From NCBI RefSeq assembly GCF_003852425.1, contig NZ_QAJN01000015.1, positions 62,001-126,000 on the forward strand: a DNA stretch of 64,000 nt, given 5' to 3'. Positions 48,748-56,960 of the stretch are shown in pieces. The translations under genes and the position numbers were made by a program. This DNA is from Paucibacter sp. KBW04. GTDB lineage: Bacteria; Pseudomonadota; Gammaproteobacteria; Burkholderiales; Burkholderiaceae_C. A model generated the notes under the pieces. That model ran no database searches and was not told the origin of the DNA. It saw only the letters and a list, made by a program, of their open reading frames with translations. The stretch's first letter is position 1. Each line of letters begins with the position of its first letter.

Positions 48748-49425
48748 TCAGCCAAAGACTTTCTTAAGCAAGGCGCTGCCCGTGCCCACCGGGTCCTTGC
48801 GGATCTTGCGTTCCTCCTCGGCAATCATCAGGAACAAACCGTCCAGGGCCCGACCCGTCACGTATTGCTGGATATTCGCGTCCTGACCGCGAATCAGGCC
48901 CAGACCTGCAGCCTTGCCGGCCACCGCGTTGTATTTGTCGGCCAGGGCCACGCGCTCGGTGGCCTGGGTGACGATGGGCAGAAACTTCTGCGTCAGAGGT
49001 TCGCGCGTTTTGCCGGCAAAGAATTGCGTCGCCGCATCGTCCCCGCCTTGCAAGATGCGCAGGCCATCCTCCACGCTCATGGACTTGATGGCCGAGAGCA
49101 GCAGCGGCTTGGCGGCCGGCACGGCGGCCTCGGCCGCACGGTTCATGGCTGTCACCAACTCGTCCACCTGCTTGCCCTGACCCGTCATCTTGAGCAGATT
49201 GGCACCGTCCTTTAGGTAGCCGGGCAGCTCGATGCGCACGGCGGAGTTGCCCAGAAACCCATCTTTGCGACCCAGGCCATCGATGGCCACCGCCGCACCA
49301 CGCTCCAGCGCGGCACGAATGCCCGAGGCCGCATCGCCTTCGCTCAAGCCCGCGGCCCGCGCCCAGGGCGCCAGAGCCAGAGTCGCGCAAGCGGCGGGTA
49401 CAAAAAGCAGGGAACGACGTTGCAT
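48748..49425 (-). CDS. DUF4197 domain-containing exported protein
   Basis: A 225-residue protein with a signal peptide (MQRRSLLFVPAACATLALAPWARA) and the DUF4197 body: LSEGDAASGIRAALERGAAVAIDGLGRKDGFLGNSAVRIELP, then DGLRILQGGDDAATQFFAGKTREPL, ending KIRKDPVGTGSALLKKVFG. The family is widespread in Gram-negatives and has no assigned role; the periplasm is its expected site. GAGGAGAAAG precedes the ATG at 49425. It lies 20 bases downstream of the FAH-family gene on the same strand, so the two are probably co-transcribed. Confidence 0.9.
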   Translation of the reverse strand: MQRRSLLFVPAACATLALAPWARAAGLSEGDAASGIRAALERGAAVAIDGLGRKDGFLGNSAVRIELPGYLKDGANLLKMTGQGKQVDELVTAMNRAAEAAVPAAKPLLLSAIKSMSVEDGLRILQGGDDAATQFFAGKTREPLTQKFLPIVTQATERVALADKYNAVAGKAAGLGLIRGQDANIQQYVTGRALDGLFLMIAEEERKIRKDPVGTGSALLKKVFG

Positions 49426-49445
49426 GGCTTTCTCCTCGGCAAAGT

Positions 49446-50453
49446 TCAAACACTGGCTTCGACTGTAGCTTCGTGCAGGGAGACCACGTCCTGATCGATG
49501 GCGCCAAACACGCTCAGCCCGTCGCGGCCCTTCATCTCGATGCGTATGCTGTCGCCGAACTTCATGTACTCCGTTTTGGCTTCACCGCTCTCAATCGTTT
49601 CGATGGCCCGCTTTTCCGCAATGCAGCTGTAACCATGGCTCCAGTCCTTGTTGCTGACGGTGCCGGAGCCGACGATGCTGCCGGCACGCACATTGCGGGT
49701 CTTGGCGATGTGGGCGATCAGCTGACCGAAATGAAAGCTCATCTCCGGCCCGGCCTCGCACTGGCCGACCTTGCGGCCGTTCCACATCGATTGCAGGCTT
49801 AAGTCCACCCGCCCGCCGCGCCAGGCAGAGCCCAACTCGTCGGGCGTCACCGCCACCGGGCTGAAGGCGGTGGCGGGCTTGCTTTGAAAGAAGCCAAAGC
49901 CTTTGGCCAACTCGGCCGGGATCAGATTACGCAGGCTCCAATCATTGGCCAGCATCAGCAGGCGTATGCCGTCCAGGGCCTGGTCCGGGCTGGCGCCCAT
50001 GGGCACATCGCCGGTGATGACGGCCAGCTCGGCTTCGAAGTCAATGCCCATAGCCTCGGAGGCAAAACGGGCCGGCTCACAAGCGCCCAAAAAATCATCG
50101 CTGCCGCCCTGGTACATCAGGGGGTCGAGGTAAAAGCTCTCGGGCACCTCGGCGCCGCGCGCCTTGCGCACCAACTCCACATGGTTGAGATAGGCCGAAC
50201 CATCCGCCCACTGATAGGCCCGCGGCAGCGGCGCCATGCATTGCTTGGGTTCGAAGTTGAAGGCATGGCGCAGCTTGCCGTGATTCAGGCTGATGGACAG
50301 CTCCTCCAGCTGGGGCGACAAAAAGCCCCAGTCGTCCAGCACCTGCTGCATGCGGGTGGCGATGCCATTGGCGTAATGCGCTTGGCTGAGGTCGCGTGAG
50401 ACAACGACCAGCTGGCCGTCGCGAGATCCGTCGTGATAGGTCGCAAGTTTCAT
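49446..50453 (-). CDS. Fumarylacetoacetate hydrolase family protein
   Basis: A 335-residue FAH-fold enzyme with an N-terminal domain (MKLATYHDGSRDGQLVVVSRDLSQAHYA) and a catalytic domain: FYLDPLMYQGGSDDFLGACEP, IDFEAELAVITGDVPMG (metal-binding acidic residues), LLMLANDWSLRNLIPAELAKGFGFFQSKPATAFSPVAVTPDEL, and GSIVGSGTVSNKDW. It probably hydrolyses a C-C bond in an acylpyruvate or fumarylacetoacetate-like substrate. It is shorter than eukaryotic FAH (about 420). No homogentisate genes adjoin. Confidence 0.9.
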   Translation of the reverse strand: MKLATYHDGSRDGQLVVVSRDLSQAHYANGIATRMQQVLDDWGFLSPQLEELSISLNHGKLRHAFNFEPKQCMAPLPRAYQWADGSAYLNHVELVRKARGAEVPESFYLDPLMYQGGSDDFLGACEPARFASEAMGIDFEAELAVITGDVPMGASPDQALDGIRLLMLANDWSLRNLIPAELAKGFGFFQSKPATAFSPVAVTPDELGSAWRGGRVDLSLQSMWNGRKVGQCEAGPEMSFHFGQLIAHIAKTRNVRAGSIVGSGTVSNKDWSHGYSCIAEKRAIETIESGEAKTEYMKFGDSIRIEMKGRDGLSVFGAIDQDVVSLHEATVEASV

Positions 50454-50506
50454 CGGAGCTTGGGCTTGAATTCGAAAGAAGGGCAAAGCAATGGCAGCAT
50501 TGTCCA

Positions 50507-51559
50507 ATGCGCCGCATCATGCCCTCTCGAATCACGCCGGCCCAGCCCGCCAAGCGCCAGGCCCTACGGGTCCTGGGCTATGCCCTGGGCCTGAGCCTGC
50601 TCGGGCATGCCGGCCTATTGCTCTTGAATTCCGAAGCCGAACCCGCCCGGGACACGAGCGGCAGCAAGGCCCAACTCCCCGCGCTCAGCGCCAGCGCCGC
50701 CGCAAGCAAAGCGACGCCTCTGGGCAGCGTGCAAACGCTTCCGGCAGCCGCCAACAAGCCAGGCCCCGAGCCGCCGCTTAAACCTGCGCAGAGAAATCCG
50801 TTGGCGAGTCCAAGCCCGGCACCGAAGCCAGCCGCCCTACCCAGCCAAGCCAAATCGCTGCAGGAATCGAATCCACCGAGCGGCACGCCCGCGCCCGCGC
50901 TCACCAGCCTGCCCAGCGGGGAATGGCATTACCAGCTCAGCCAACAGGGGCGCGAGGGCCAGGCCGTGCTGCGCTGGGATCTGCAGGCCGACGGCGCTTA
51001 CGTCCTCAGCTTGGAACGCGAACTGGCCGGCCGCCCCCTGCCAGGCTGGCGCAGCCAGGGCCGGATGGACGCCCAAGGCCTGGCGCCGCAGCGCTTTGTG
51101 CAGACGCAAAGAGGACGCGAGCGCGCGGCGCTCAACTTCCGCCGGGAGGAAGGCGTGCTGAGCTTCTCGGCCAGCGAGGACTTGCTGCCGCTGGAGCCCG
51201 GCTTGCAGGATCGCCTGAGCTGGTGGCTGCAGCTCGCAAGCCTGGCGCAAAGCCAGCCCGAGCGCTTCAGGCCGGGGCGTGAAATTGCCCTGCGCGTGGC
51301 CGGCCTGCGCGGCCAGCCGCAGGACTGGATCTTCGAGGTGCTGCCCATGGAAGCCAAGGGATCCAGCCCCTTGCTGCATCTGCGCCGCCAGGCCATCAAC
51401 GAATACAGCGGCGAGATTCATCTCTGGCTGGACCCGGCTCGCCAATATCTGCCTGTCCGTGTGCTTTTTCAGTTACCCGACGAGCGCGGCTGGAGTCTGC
51501 AGCTGATGCCTGCCCCGCCTGGGGAAAACTCGGCCCCCGATTCCAGGGAGGCACCGTAA
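50507..51559 (+). CDS. DUF3108 domain-containing protein
   Basis: A 350-residue protein. An N-terminal membrane anchor (LRVLGYALGLSLLGHAGLLLL, about residues 15-40) precedes a Pro/Ala/Ser-rich linker (about 50-125). The C-terminal DUF3108 domain (EWHYQLSQQGREGQAVLRWDLQADGAYVLSLERE...) ends EIHLWLDPARQYLPVRVLFQLPDERGWSLQL. The architecture suggests a periplasmic domain tethered to the inner membrane. Function unknown. The ATG at 50507 (MRRIMPSR) is 53 bases from the divergent FAH gene; an ATG at 50519 is equally possible. Confidence 0.87.
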   Translation: MRRIMPSRITPAQPAKRQALRVLGYALGLSLLGHAGLLLLNSEAEPARDTSGSKAQLPALSASAAASKATPLGSVQTLPAAANKPGPEPPLKPAQRNPLASPSPAPKPAALPSQAKSLQESNPPSGTPAPALTSLPSGEWHYQLSQQGREGQAVLRWDLQADGAYVLSLERELAGRPLPGWRSQGRMDAQGLAPQRFVQTQRGRERAALNFRREEGVLSFSASEDLLPLEPGLQDRLSWWLQLASLAQSQPERFRPGREIALRVAGLRGQPQDWIFEVLPMEAKGSSPLLHLRRQAINEYSGEIHLWLDPARQYLPVRVLFQLPDERGWSLQLMPAPPGENSAPDSREAP

Positions 51560-51710
51560 CTTTTTTGCATAGGCAACACAAATATTCTTGCGACAAGCCG
51601 CCGAACAGGGCTGGGTTCTGACACTATTTGTTCACGGCCGGAGCTTAGAGATGCCGATAAGGCTTGAAACTGCAGCTGCTGGCCGCAATTGATGCTGAAA
51701 GGAGCTTTCC

Positions 51711-52004
51711 ATGCACATGCTTTACAACTCCCCCAGCTTCAGTGTCGTCAAGTTCGACATTCAGGTGGCCGAGCCCCAGCTTGGAGAATTCTTGACCGCC
51801 AATCCCGAGCTGCAACTGCATCGCGGGGGCTACGAGATCGTCGACAAATTCAGTCGCAAGGAGATCTTTATCGAAGGCGCCCTGGCCCAGCAGTTCCAGG
51901 ACGGGGTCGAGGCCTTGATCGAGCAAGATCCCAGCGAAGAAGACCTCGATGACTTCATCGAGAGCTATGCCAGCATGGGGCATCAGCCGGTGGTGATGCA
52001 CTGA
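51711..52004 (+). CDS. DUF3567 domain-containing protein
   Basis: A 97-residue soluble protein beginning MHMLYNSPSFSVVKFDI and containing GGYEIVDKFSRKEIFIEGALAQQFQDGVEALI, an acidic stretch (EQDPSEEDLDDFIESY) and VVMH at the end. This matches DUF3567, a short family largely confined to Burkholderiales and of unknown role. AAAGGAG lies 7 bases before the ATG. It supports the taxonomic reading of the window. Confidence 0.9.
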   Translation: MHMLYNSPSFSVVKFDIQVAEPQLGEFLTANPELQLHRGGYEIVDKFSRKEIFIEGALAQQFQDGVEALIEQDPSEEDLDDFIESYASMGHQPVVMH

Positions 52005-52147
52005 GTCATCGCGCCCACCCACCATCTACCGTGACCTAGCACCGACAGTTGTCAGGTGATGGCAATGGGCTCTTGTACTGCGGGCGCCGCTAGGCCAAGA
52101 TGCGGCAGCGCCACGCGGTCTGTGGCGAGTTGTCCACGAGGGATGCC

Positions 52148-54553
52148 ATGGTGAAGCGCATTGCAAGCTCCCCCACCCCGCCCGCCATGACGGCGGCGGC
52201 CAAGGGTGCCGGGCGTTCGCGATCAAATGCCGCGAACGCCGCCTTCAAATCCGAGAGCAAGTCCGAAAGCGCCGTGCTGCCCTCCCCCGGGCTCAAGCAG
52301 GCCCCGGTCTTGGACCGCATGTGCTCGCAATTCGTGCTGACGCTGACCGTCAAGCATGCGGGCAAATTCAATCTGCGCCGTGACTTCAACGGCCTGCTGT
52401 CCTTCACCGGCCGCCATCTGGTCTGGCCGGTGCGGGTGCTGGGCCGGCTGCGTGAGTACCTCAAGCAGCGCTGCCAGGGCAATGAGTTGTGGACCGGCCA
52501 CGAGGCCCTGAGCCACGAGGCCTTTCTGGAGCGCTACGGCGTCTGGACCGGCCCCTTCACCGAGTCCACCCTGTTCTTCTATCTGGACGAATACGTCAAG
52601 GACGCGCCCAAGGACATGCTGGCCCTGCTGGCCACCACCAGCGAATGGCTGGACCGCCAGCTTAAGCGCGAGTCCACCCTGGTCGAGACCAATATCGACG
52701 CCCTGGGCAATCTGCTGCAGCTCAACCCCGCCGAGCGCGCCCTGCTGCTTTACGGCACCTTGGCGCGCTACCAGCGCGAGCTGCGCGGCGCCCTGGTGGA
52801 GTTCAAGGTCAATACCGCGCAAGAGGCCTTTGCCACCATCGCGGCCGTGGCCGGGGTCAATGCCCAGGAGGTGGCCGAGGCCTTGCGCGCCGGCTCCCGG
52901 CTGGAGCGCATTGGCATGGTGGAGAACCTGATCTCCGAGCACAACATCACCGACCTGGCCGATCTGATGAAGGTCAGCGACCAGTTGCCGCCGGTGCTGA
53001 TGCGCGAATACAAGGGCCCGCACGACCTGATGGCCGTGTTCACCCGCCCCGCGGCCAAGAGCCCCTTGTGCGCCGCCGACTTCGACTTCGTGGCCGAAGA
53101 CTTGAGCGTGCTGGAAAGCCTTTTGCGCCAGGCCGTGTCCCAGAAGGGCTTGGGCGTCAACATCCTGCTTTACGGCCCGCCTGGCACCGGCAAGACCGAG
53201 CTGGCCAAGGTGGCCGCCCAAGCCGCCGGCCTCGATCTCTACGAGGTGGAATACGCCGATCGCGACGGCAACAGCCTGTCGGGCCGCGACCGCTATCGCT
53301 CCCTGCAAATCAGCCAGGTTTTCTTGAAGGCCAGCGCCCATGTGGCCTTGCTGTTTGACGAGGTGGAGGATGTGTTCCCGCCCCTCTCAAGCGACACCGC
53401 CCAGCTGATGGCGCGGCTGGACTCCAGCGTCGAGGCGCCCACCTCGGGTTCGGTCAGCGGCAAGGCCTGGGTGAACCAGATTCTGGAAACCAACCCGGTT
53501 CCGGTGATCTGGGTCACCAACCGCATCGAGCAAATCGACCCCGCCTTCCGCCGCCGTTTCCAATACCACCTGGAACTCAAATCCCCACCGCCTGGGGCGC
53601 GCTTGCGCCTAGTGACCACGGCGCTGTCCGATGTGGAGGTCAGCGCCGACTTCGCCGCCCAGCTGGCCGAGCGGCGCGGCCTCACGCCGGCCCAGGTACG
53701 CACGGCGGTGCGCTTCGCCCAACTGGCCGGCCCGGCCGAGGACTGCGAGCGCCTGATCCTGCGCCAGCTGGAGAACGCCGACAAAGCCCTGGGCCATCTG
53801 AACCACGAGCGCGGGGCGCGGCCCATGGTCACGCAGTACGCGCTCGATCTGCTCAACTGCGAATCGCGCTTCGAGATCCCCCGCATCGTCGCGGCCCTGC
53901 AAAAACGCAGCAGCGGCAACCTCTGTTTCTACGGCCCGCCGGGCACCGGCAAGACCGCCTTGGCTGAGCACATTGCCCAGTCGCTGAAGCGGCCCTTGAT
54001 GATCCGCCAGGCCAGCGATCTGGCCAGCAAATTCGTCGGCGAGACCGAGCAAAACATGGCCCGCATGTTCGAGGCGGCGGCGGCCGAGGGCGCGGTCCTG
54101 CTGCTGGACGAGGCCGATAGCTTTTTGCGCAGCCGCCGCATGGCCGAGCGCAATTACGAGGTCTCCGAGGTCAACGAGATGCTGGCCGGCATGGAGCGCT
54201 TTGCCGGCATCTTCATCTGCACCACCAATCTGTTTGAAGACCTGGACGAGGCCGCGCTGCGCCGCTTCGCCTTCAAGATCCAATTCAAACCCCTGCTGCC
54301 CGAGCAACGCGAACGCATGTTCCGCCGCGAGGCTTGTGGGGACGATGCGGCCGTGCTGGATGCCATGCAGCGCGAGCGCCTGACGGCCCTGGACCTGCTC
54401 ACCCCGGGCGACTTTGCCGCCGTGCGCCAGCAGGTGGAAATCCTCGGCGAGGCGCTCAGCCCCGATGAGTTCCTCTCCCAATTGGAAGCCGAGCACCGCG
54501 GCAAACCCGGCGTGCGCTCCAGACGAAACATCGGCTTTGGCAGCTTGCACTGA
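52148..54553 (+). CDS. Tandem AAA+ ATPase
   Basis: An 801-residue protein with an uncharacterised helical N-terminal region (about residues 50-300) and two AAA+ modules. Module 1: Walker A GPPGTGKTE from residue 343, Walker B ALLFDEVEDVF near 403, Arg-finger region DPAFRRRFQYHLEL. Module 2: Walker A GPPGTGKTA from residue 596, Walker B VLLLDEADSFL near 654, and DEAALRRFAFKIQF. Both sites look intact, so both may hydrolyse ATP. The fold is of the classical remodelling clade (FtsH/Cdc48-like); the substrate is unknown. It heads a tight operon with a retropepsin-like gene and a TraB/GumN gene. ATG at 52148, ribosome site ACGAGGG. Confidence 0.9.
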   Translation: MVKRIASSPTPPAMTAAAKGAGRSRSNAANAAFKSESKSESAVLPSPGLKQAPVLDRMCSQFVLTLTVKHAGKFNLRRDFNGLLSFTGRHLVWPVRVLGRLREYLKQRCQGNELWTGHEALSHEAFLERYGVWTGPFTESTLFFYLDEYVKDAPKDMLALLATTSEWLDRQLKRESTLVETNIDALGNLLQLNPAERALLLYGTLARYQRELRGALVEFKVNTAQEAFATIAAVAGVNAQEVAEALRAGSRLERIGMVENLISEHNITDLADLMKVSDQLPPVLMREYKGPHDLMAVFTRPAAKSPLCAADFDFVAEDLSVLESLLRQAVSQKGLGVNILLYGPPGTGKTELAKVAAQAAGLDLYEVEYADRDGNSLSGRDRYRSLQISQVFLKASAHVALLFDEVEDVFPPLSSDTAQLMARLDSSVEAPTSGSVSGKAWVNQILETNPVPVIWVTNRIEQIDPAFRRRFQYHLELKSPPPGARLRLVTTALSDVEVSADFAAQLAERRGLTPAQVRTAVRFAQLAGPAEDCERLILRQLENADKALGHLNHERGARPMVTQYALDLLNCESRFEIPRIVAALQKRSSGNLCFYGPPGTGKTALAEHIAQSLKRPLMIRQASDLASKFVGETEQNMARMFEAAAAEGAVLLLDEADSFLRSRRMAERNYEVSEVNEMLAGMERFAGIFICTTNLFEDLDEAALRRFAFKIQFKPLLPEQRERMFRREACGDDAAVLDAMQRERLTALDLLTPGDFAAVRQQVEILGEALSPDEFLSQLEAEHRGKPGVRSRRNIGFGSLH

Positions 54554-54574
54554 AAAATCTGGCAATCTGTCGGC

Positions 54575-55066
54575 ATGAGTGCTCCTGCCGAACTCCCCAG
54601 CTACTTCAAACTCGCCACCCTCTGGCTGCTGCTATTCCTCGCCGTCTTCCTCGGCTTCAAGGCCTGGGAACACCAGCAGCAGCAAAGCCGCATCACGATC
54701 AATGAAGGTGAGATCCGCCTGCAGCGCGGCCCCGACGGCCACTTCCACTGGCCGGGGCGGGTGAATGGCATCGCGGTGGACTTTCTGATCGACACCGGCG
54801 CCACCCGCAGCGCCCTACCCCAAGCCCTGGCCGAGCAAGCCGGTCTGGTCTCTGAAGGGCGGGTCGCCTCCAATACCGCAGGCGGCATGGCCCAGGGCTA
54901 CAAGGCTCGCGCCACACTGGACTTGCAAGGCGGGGTCAGGGCCGAGCGCCTGAGTGTGACCGTGCTGCCCGCCCTGGATGCGCCCCTGCTGGGCATGGAC
55001 ATGCTGTCCAAGCTCAGCTTCACCCAAGAAGACGGCCTGCTGCTGATACGCGCCGCCCAACCCTGA
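54575..55066 (+). CDS. Membrane-anchored retropepsin-like aspartic protease (TIGR02281-like)
   Basis: A 163-residue protein with one N-terminal membrane helix (LATLWLLLFLAVFLGFKAW, about 12-31) and a periplasmic clan AA protease domain. The catalytic motif is FLIDTGATRSALP with Asp at residue 73; the second conserved motif is LLGMDMLSKL near 145. Such single-domain retropepsins must dimerise to be active. Natural substrates of the bacterial family are unknown. It starts 21 bases after the AAA+ gene and its stop overlaps the start of the TraB/GumN gene. Confidence 0.9.
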   Translation: MSAPAELPSYFKLATLWLLLFLAVFLGFKAWEHQQQQSRITINEGEIRLQRGPDGHFHWPGRVNGIAVDFLIDTGATRSALPQALAEQAGLVSEGRVASNTAGGMAQGYKARATLDLQGGVRAERLSVTVLPALDAPLLGMDMLSKLSFTQEDGLLLIRAAQP

Positions 55067-56016
55067 TGCCCATGCAAACCCCTGTTCTCCGCCTGCTGCG
55101 CGCGGCCCTCTTGCTGCTGCTGGCCAAGACCGGCTGGGCCGCGCCCGCCTGCCCACCGCAGCCGCAAGCGCCCACGGCCGCGCAGATCCAAAGCCTGGCC
55201 GCCAGCGCGCCGGACCGTGGCTTTCTCTACCGCTTGCGACGTGACGGGCATGACTCCTACCTCTACGGCACCTTGCATCTGGGCCGCATGGAATGGATCT
55301 TCCCCGGCCCGCAGCTGCGCAAAGCCATGGGCCAGGCGGAGCGTCTGGCCCTGGAGCTGGACCTCAGCGACCCGGCCACCTTGCAGGCGCTGACGCAGCC
55401 GCCCGCCCACGCCAAGCCCATGCCACTCACGCCCGATCTGCGTCACCGCCTGGCCGCCCAGAGCAAGGCGGCTTGCCTGCCCGACCAAGGCCTGGGCCAG
55501 CTTCACCCCTTGCTGCAGCTGAGCCATTTCGCCGGCCTGGTGGCGCGCTGGGACGGCATGGACCCCGCCTTTGGTCAGGAGCTGATGCTGAGCGCCTGGG
55601 CCGGCCAGCGCGGCCTGCCCATCAGCGCACTGGAGTCGGTCGAAACCCAGCTGCAGGTGCTGATCCCCAGCGACCCCGAAGAGGCCCAAGCCCATCTGCG
55701 CAAAGGCCTGGAGCAGCTCGAAAAGAAACAGCTACGGCCCATGCTGCGCCGTCTGGCCCAGGCCTGGGCCAAGAGCGATCTCGACACCTTGGCCGGCTAC
55801 GAAACCTGGTGCCAATGCGTGGCGGACGCCAAGGACCTGGCCGAGCTGCGCGAACTCAACGATGGCCGCAACCCCGGCCTGGCCCGGCGCATCGCCGAGC
55901 TGCATGGCCAGGGTCAGGTCTTGCTGGCCGCGGTAGGCAGCCTGCATCTGACCGGCGAGCAAGCCCTGCCTCGCCTGCTGGTGGATTTAGGCTTTGAGGT
56001 GCATAGACTGCACTAG
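55066..56016 (+). CDS. TraB/GumN family protein
   Basis: A 316-residue exported protein (signal peptide about residues 1-26, ending GWA). The two family motifs are present: SYLYGTLHLGRMEW with G68-H71 and LLAAVGSLHLTG with G291-H294. TraB/GumN proteins share a fold with Tiki metalloproteases and EreA-type hydrolases, so a peptidase role is plausible but unproven in bacteria. Its ATG overlaps the retropepsin stop (TGATG), so the genes are translationally coupled; an ATG at 55072 is an alternative. Confidence 0.9.
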   Translation: MPMQTPVLRLLRAALLLLLAKTGWAAPACPPQPQAPTAAQIQSLAASAPDRGFLYRLRRDGHDSYLYGTLHLGRMEWIFPGPQLRKAMGQAERLALELDLSDPATLQALTQPPAHAKPMPLTPDLRHRLAAQSKAACLPDQGLGQLHPLLQLSHFAGLVARWDGMDPAFGQELMLSAWAGQRGLPISALESVETQLQVLIPSDPEEAQAHLRKGLEQLEKKQLRPMLRRLAQAWAKSDLDTLAGYETWCQCVADAKDLAELRELNDGRNPGLARRIAELHGQGQVLLAAVGSLHLTGEQALPRLLVDLGFEVHRLH

Positions 56017-56081
56017 CTCAGGCGTCGTACCATCGGACCGCCCTTTCTTCGCCACTTACAAAGACATCAGGAGCAAACCCC

Positions 56082-56867
56082 ATGGCCGACAGCAGCAGCT
56101 TCAGCAAATTTGTCCCAGGCTTTGATTTCTTGCAGGGCTTGGTCAAGGGCGCCGGTGCGGCCCTGCCCGGCATCGGTCAATGGGTCGCACCCACGCTCAA
56201 CCCCGAGGAGCTGGGCAAGCGCATCGAAGAGTTGCGCACCGTGCAGTTCTGGCTGGAGCAAAACGCCCGCATGCTGGGCGCCACCATCCAGGCCCTGGAG
56301 GTGCAGCGCATGACCTTGTCCACGCTGAAGTCCATGAACGTGCCCCTGGCCGAGCTGAGCAATGCGCTCAAGCTGCCCGCCACCGATGCCGCCACCCCCG
56401 CCGCTTGGCCCGGCGTGCCGCCGGAGATTCTGGCCGCTGCAGCCAAGGCCATGCCCACGGCACCCCCCGCCGCCAAGGCGTCGACCGCCAAGCCCGCAGG
56501 CAAGGCCAAGGCGGCCGAAGCCGCCCTGCCTGGCGCTGTCGACCCGCTGCAATGGTGGGGCGCTTTGAGTCAGCAGTTCACCCAGCTGGCCGCCACCGCC
56601 ATGAAGGACTCGGCCACCGATGCGGCCAAGAATCTGGCCGGTGCCATCGTCAAGCAATCCTTCGATGCCGCCGGAGAGACCCTGCGCAAGGCCGCCAGCG
56701 TTCCCGGCGCCGTGGCCGGCAGCATGGTGGATACCATGGCCAAGTCGCTCGCGCCCAAGGCAGGAACCAAGACCGCTGCGGCCAAAACCACGCCGCACAA
56801 GCCGGCGCTGCGCACAGCGGCCAATGCCGCGACCAAGACCCCGGCAGCGCGCAAGCGCAAGAGCTGA
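56082..56867 (+). CDS. phaM: PhaM-like polyhydroxyalkanoate granule regulatory protein
   Basis: A 261-residue protein. The N-terminus (FVPGFDFLQGLVKGAGAALPGIGQWVAPTLNPEELGKRIEELRTVQFWLEQNARMLGATIQALEVQRMTL) is the PhaM domain; a helical Ala-rich middle and a Lys/Ala-rich tail (TAAAKTTPHKPALRTAANAATKTPAARKRKS) resembling histone H1 follow. In Cupriavidus, PhaM activates PHA synthase and tethers granules to the nucleoid through this basic tail. No phaCAB genes are in the window. CAGGAGC lies upstream of the ATG. Confidence 0.9.
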   Translation: MADSSSFSKFVPGFDFLQGLVKGAGAALPGIGQWVAPTLNPEELGKRIEELRTVQFWLEQNARMLGATIQALEVQRMTLSTLKSMNVPLAELSNALKLPATDAATPAAWPGVPPEILAAAAKAMPTAPPAAKASTAKPAGKAKAAEAALPGAVDPLQWWGALSQQFTQLAATAMKDSATDAAKNLAGAIVKQSFDAAGETLRKAASVPGAVAGSMVDTMAKSLAPKAGTKTAAAKTTPHKPALRTAANAATKTPAARKRKS

Positions 56868-56960
56868 GCAGGCCTTGAGTCAAAGCCAGACGGGAGCCGA
56901 GCAAGCCTGCCGTCAGTTTGCGCCCGCCTGGCCCGCTACAGTCAGGCCAGGAGAGCCCGC

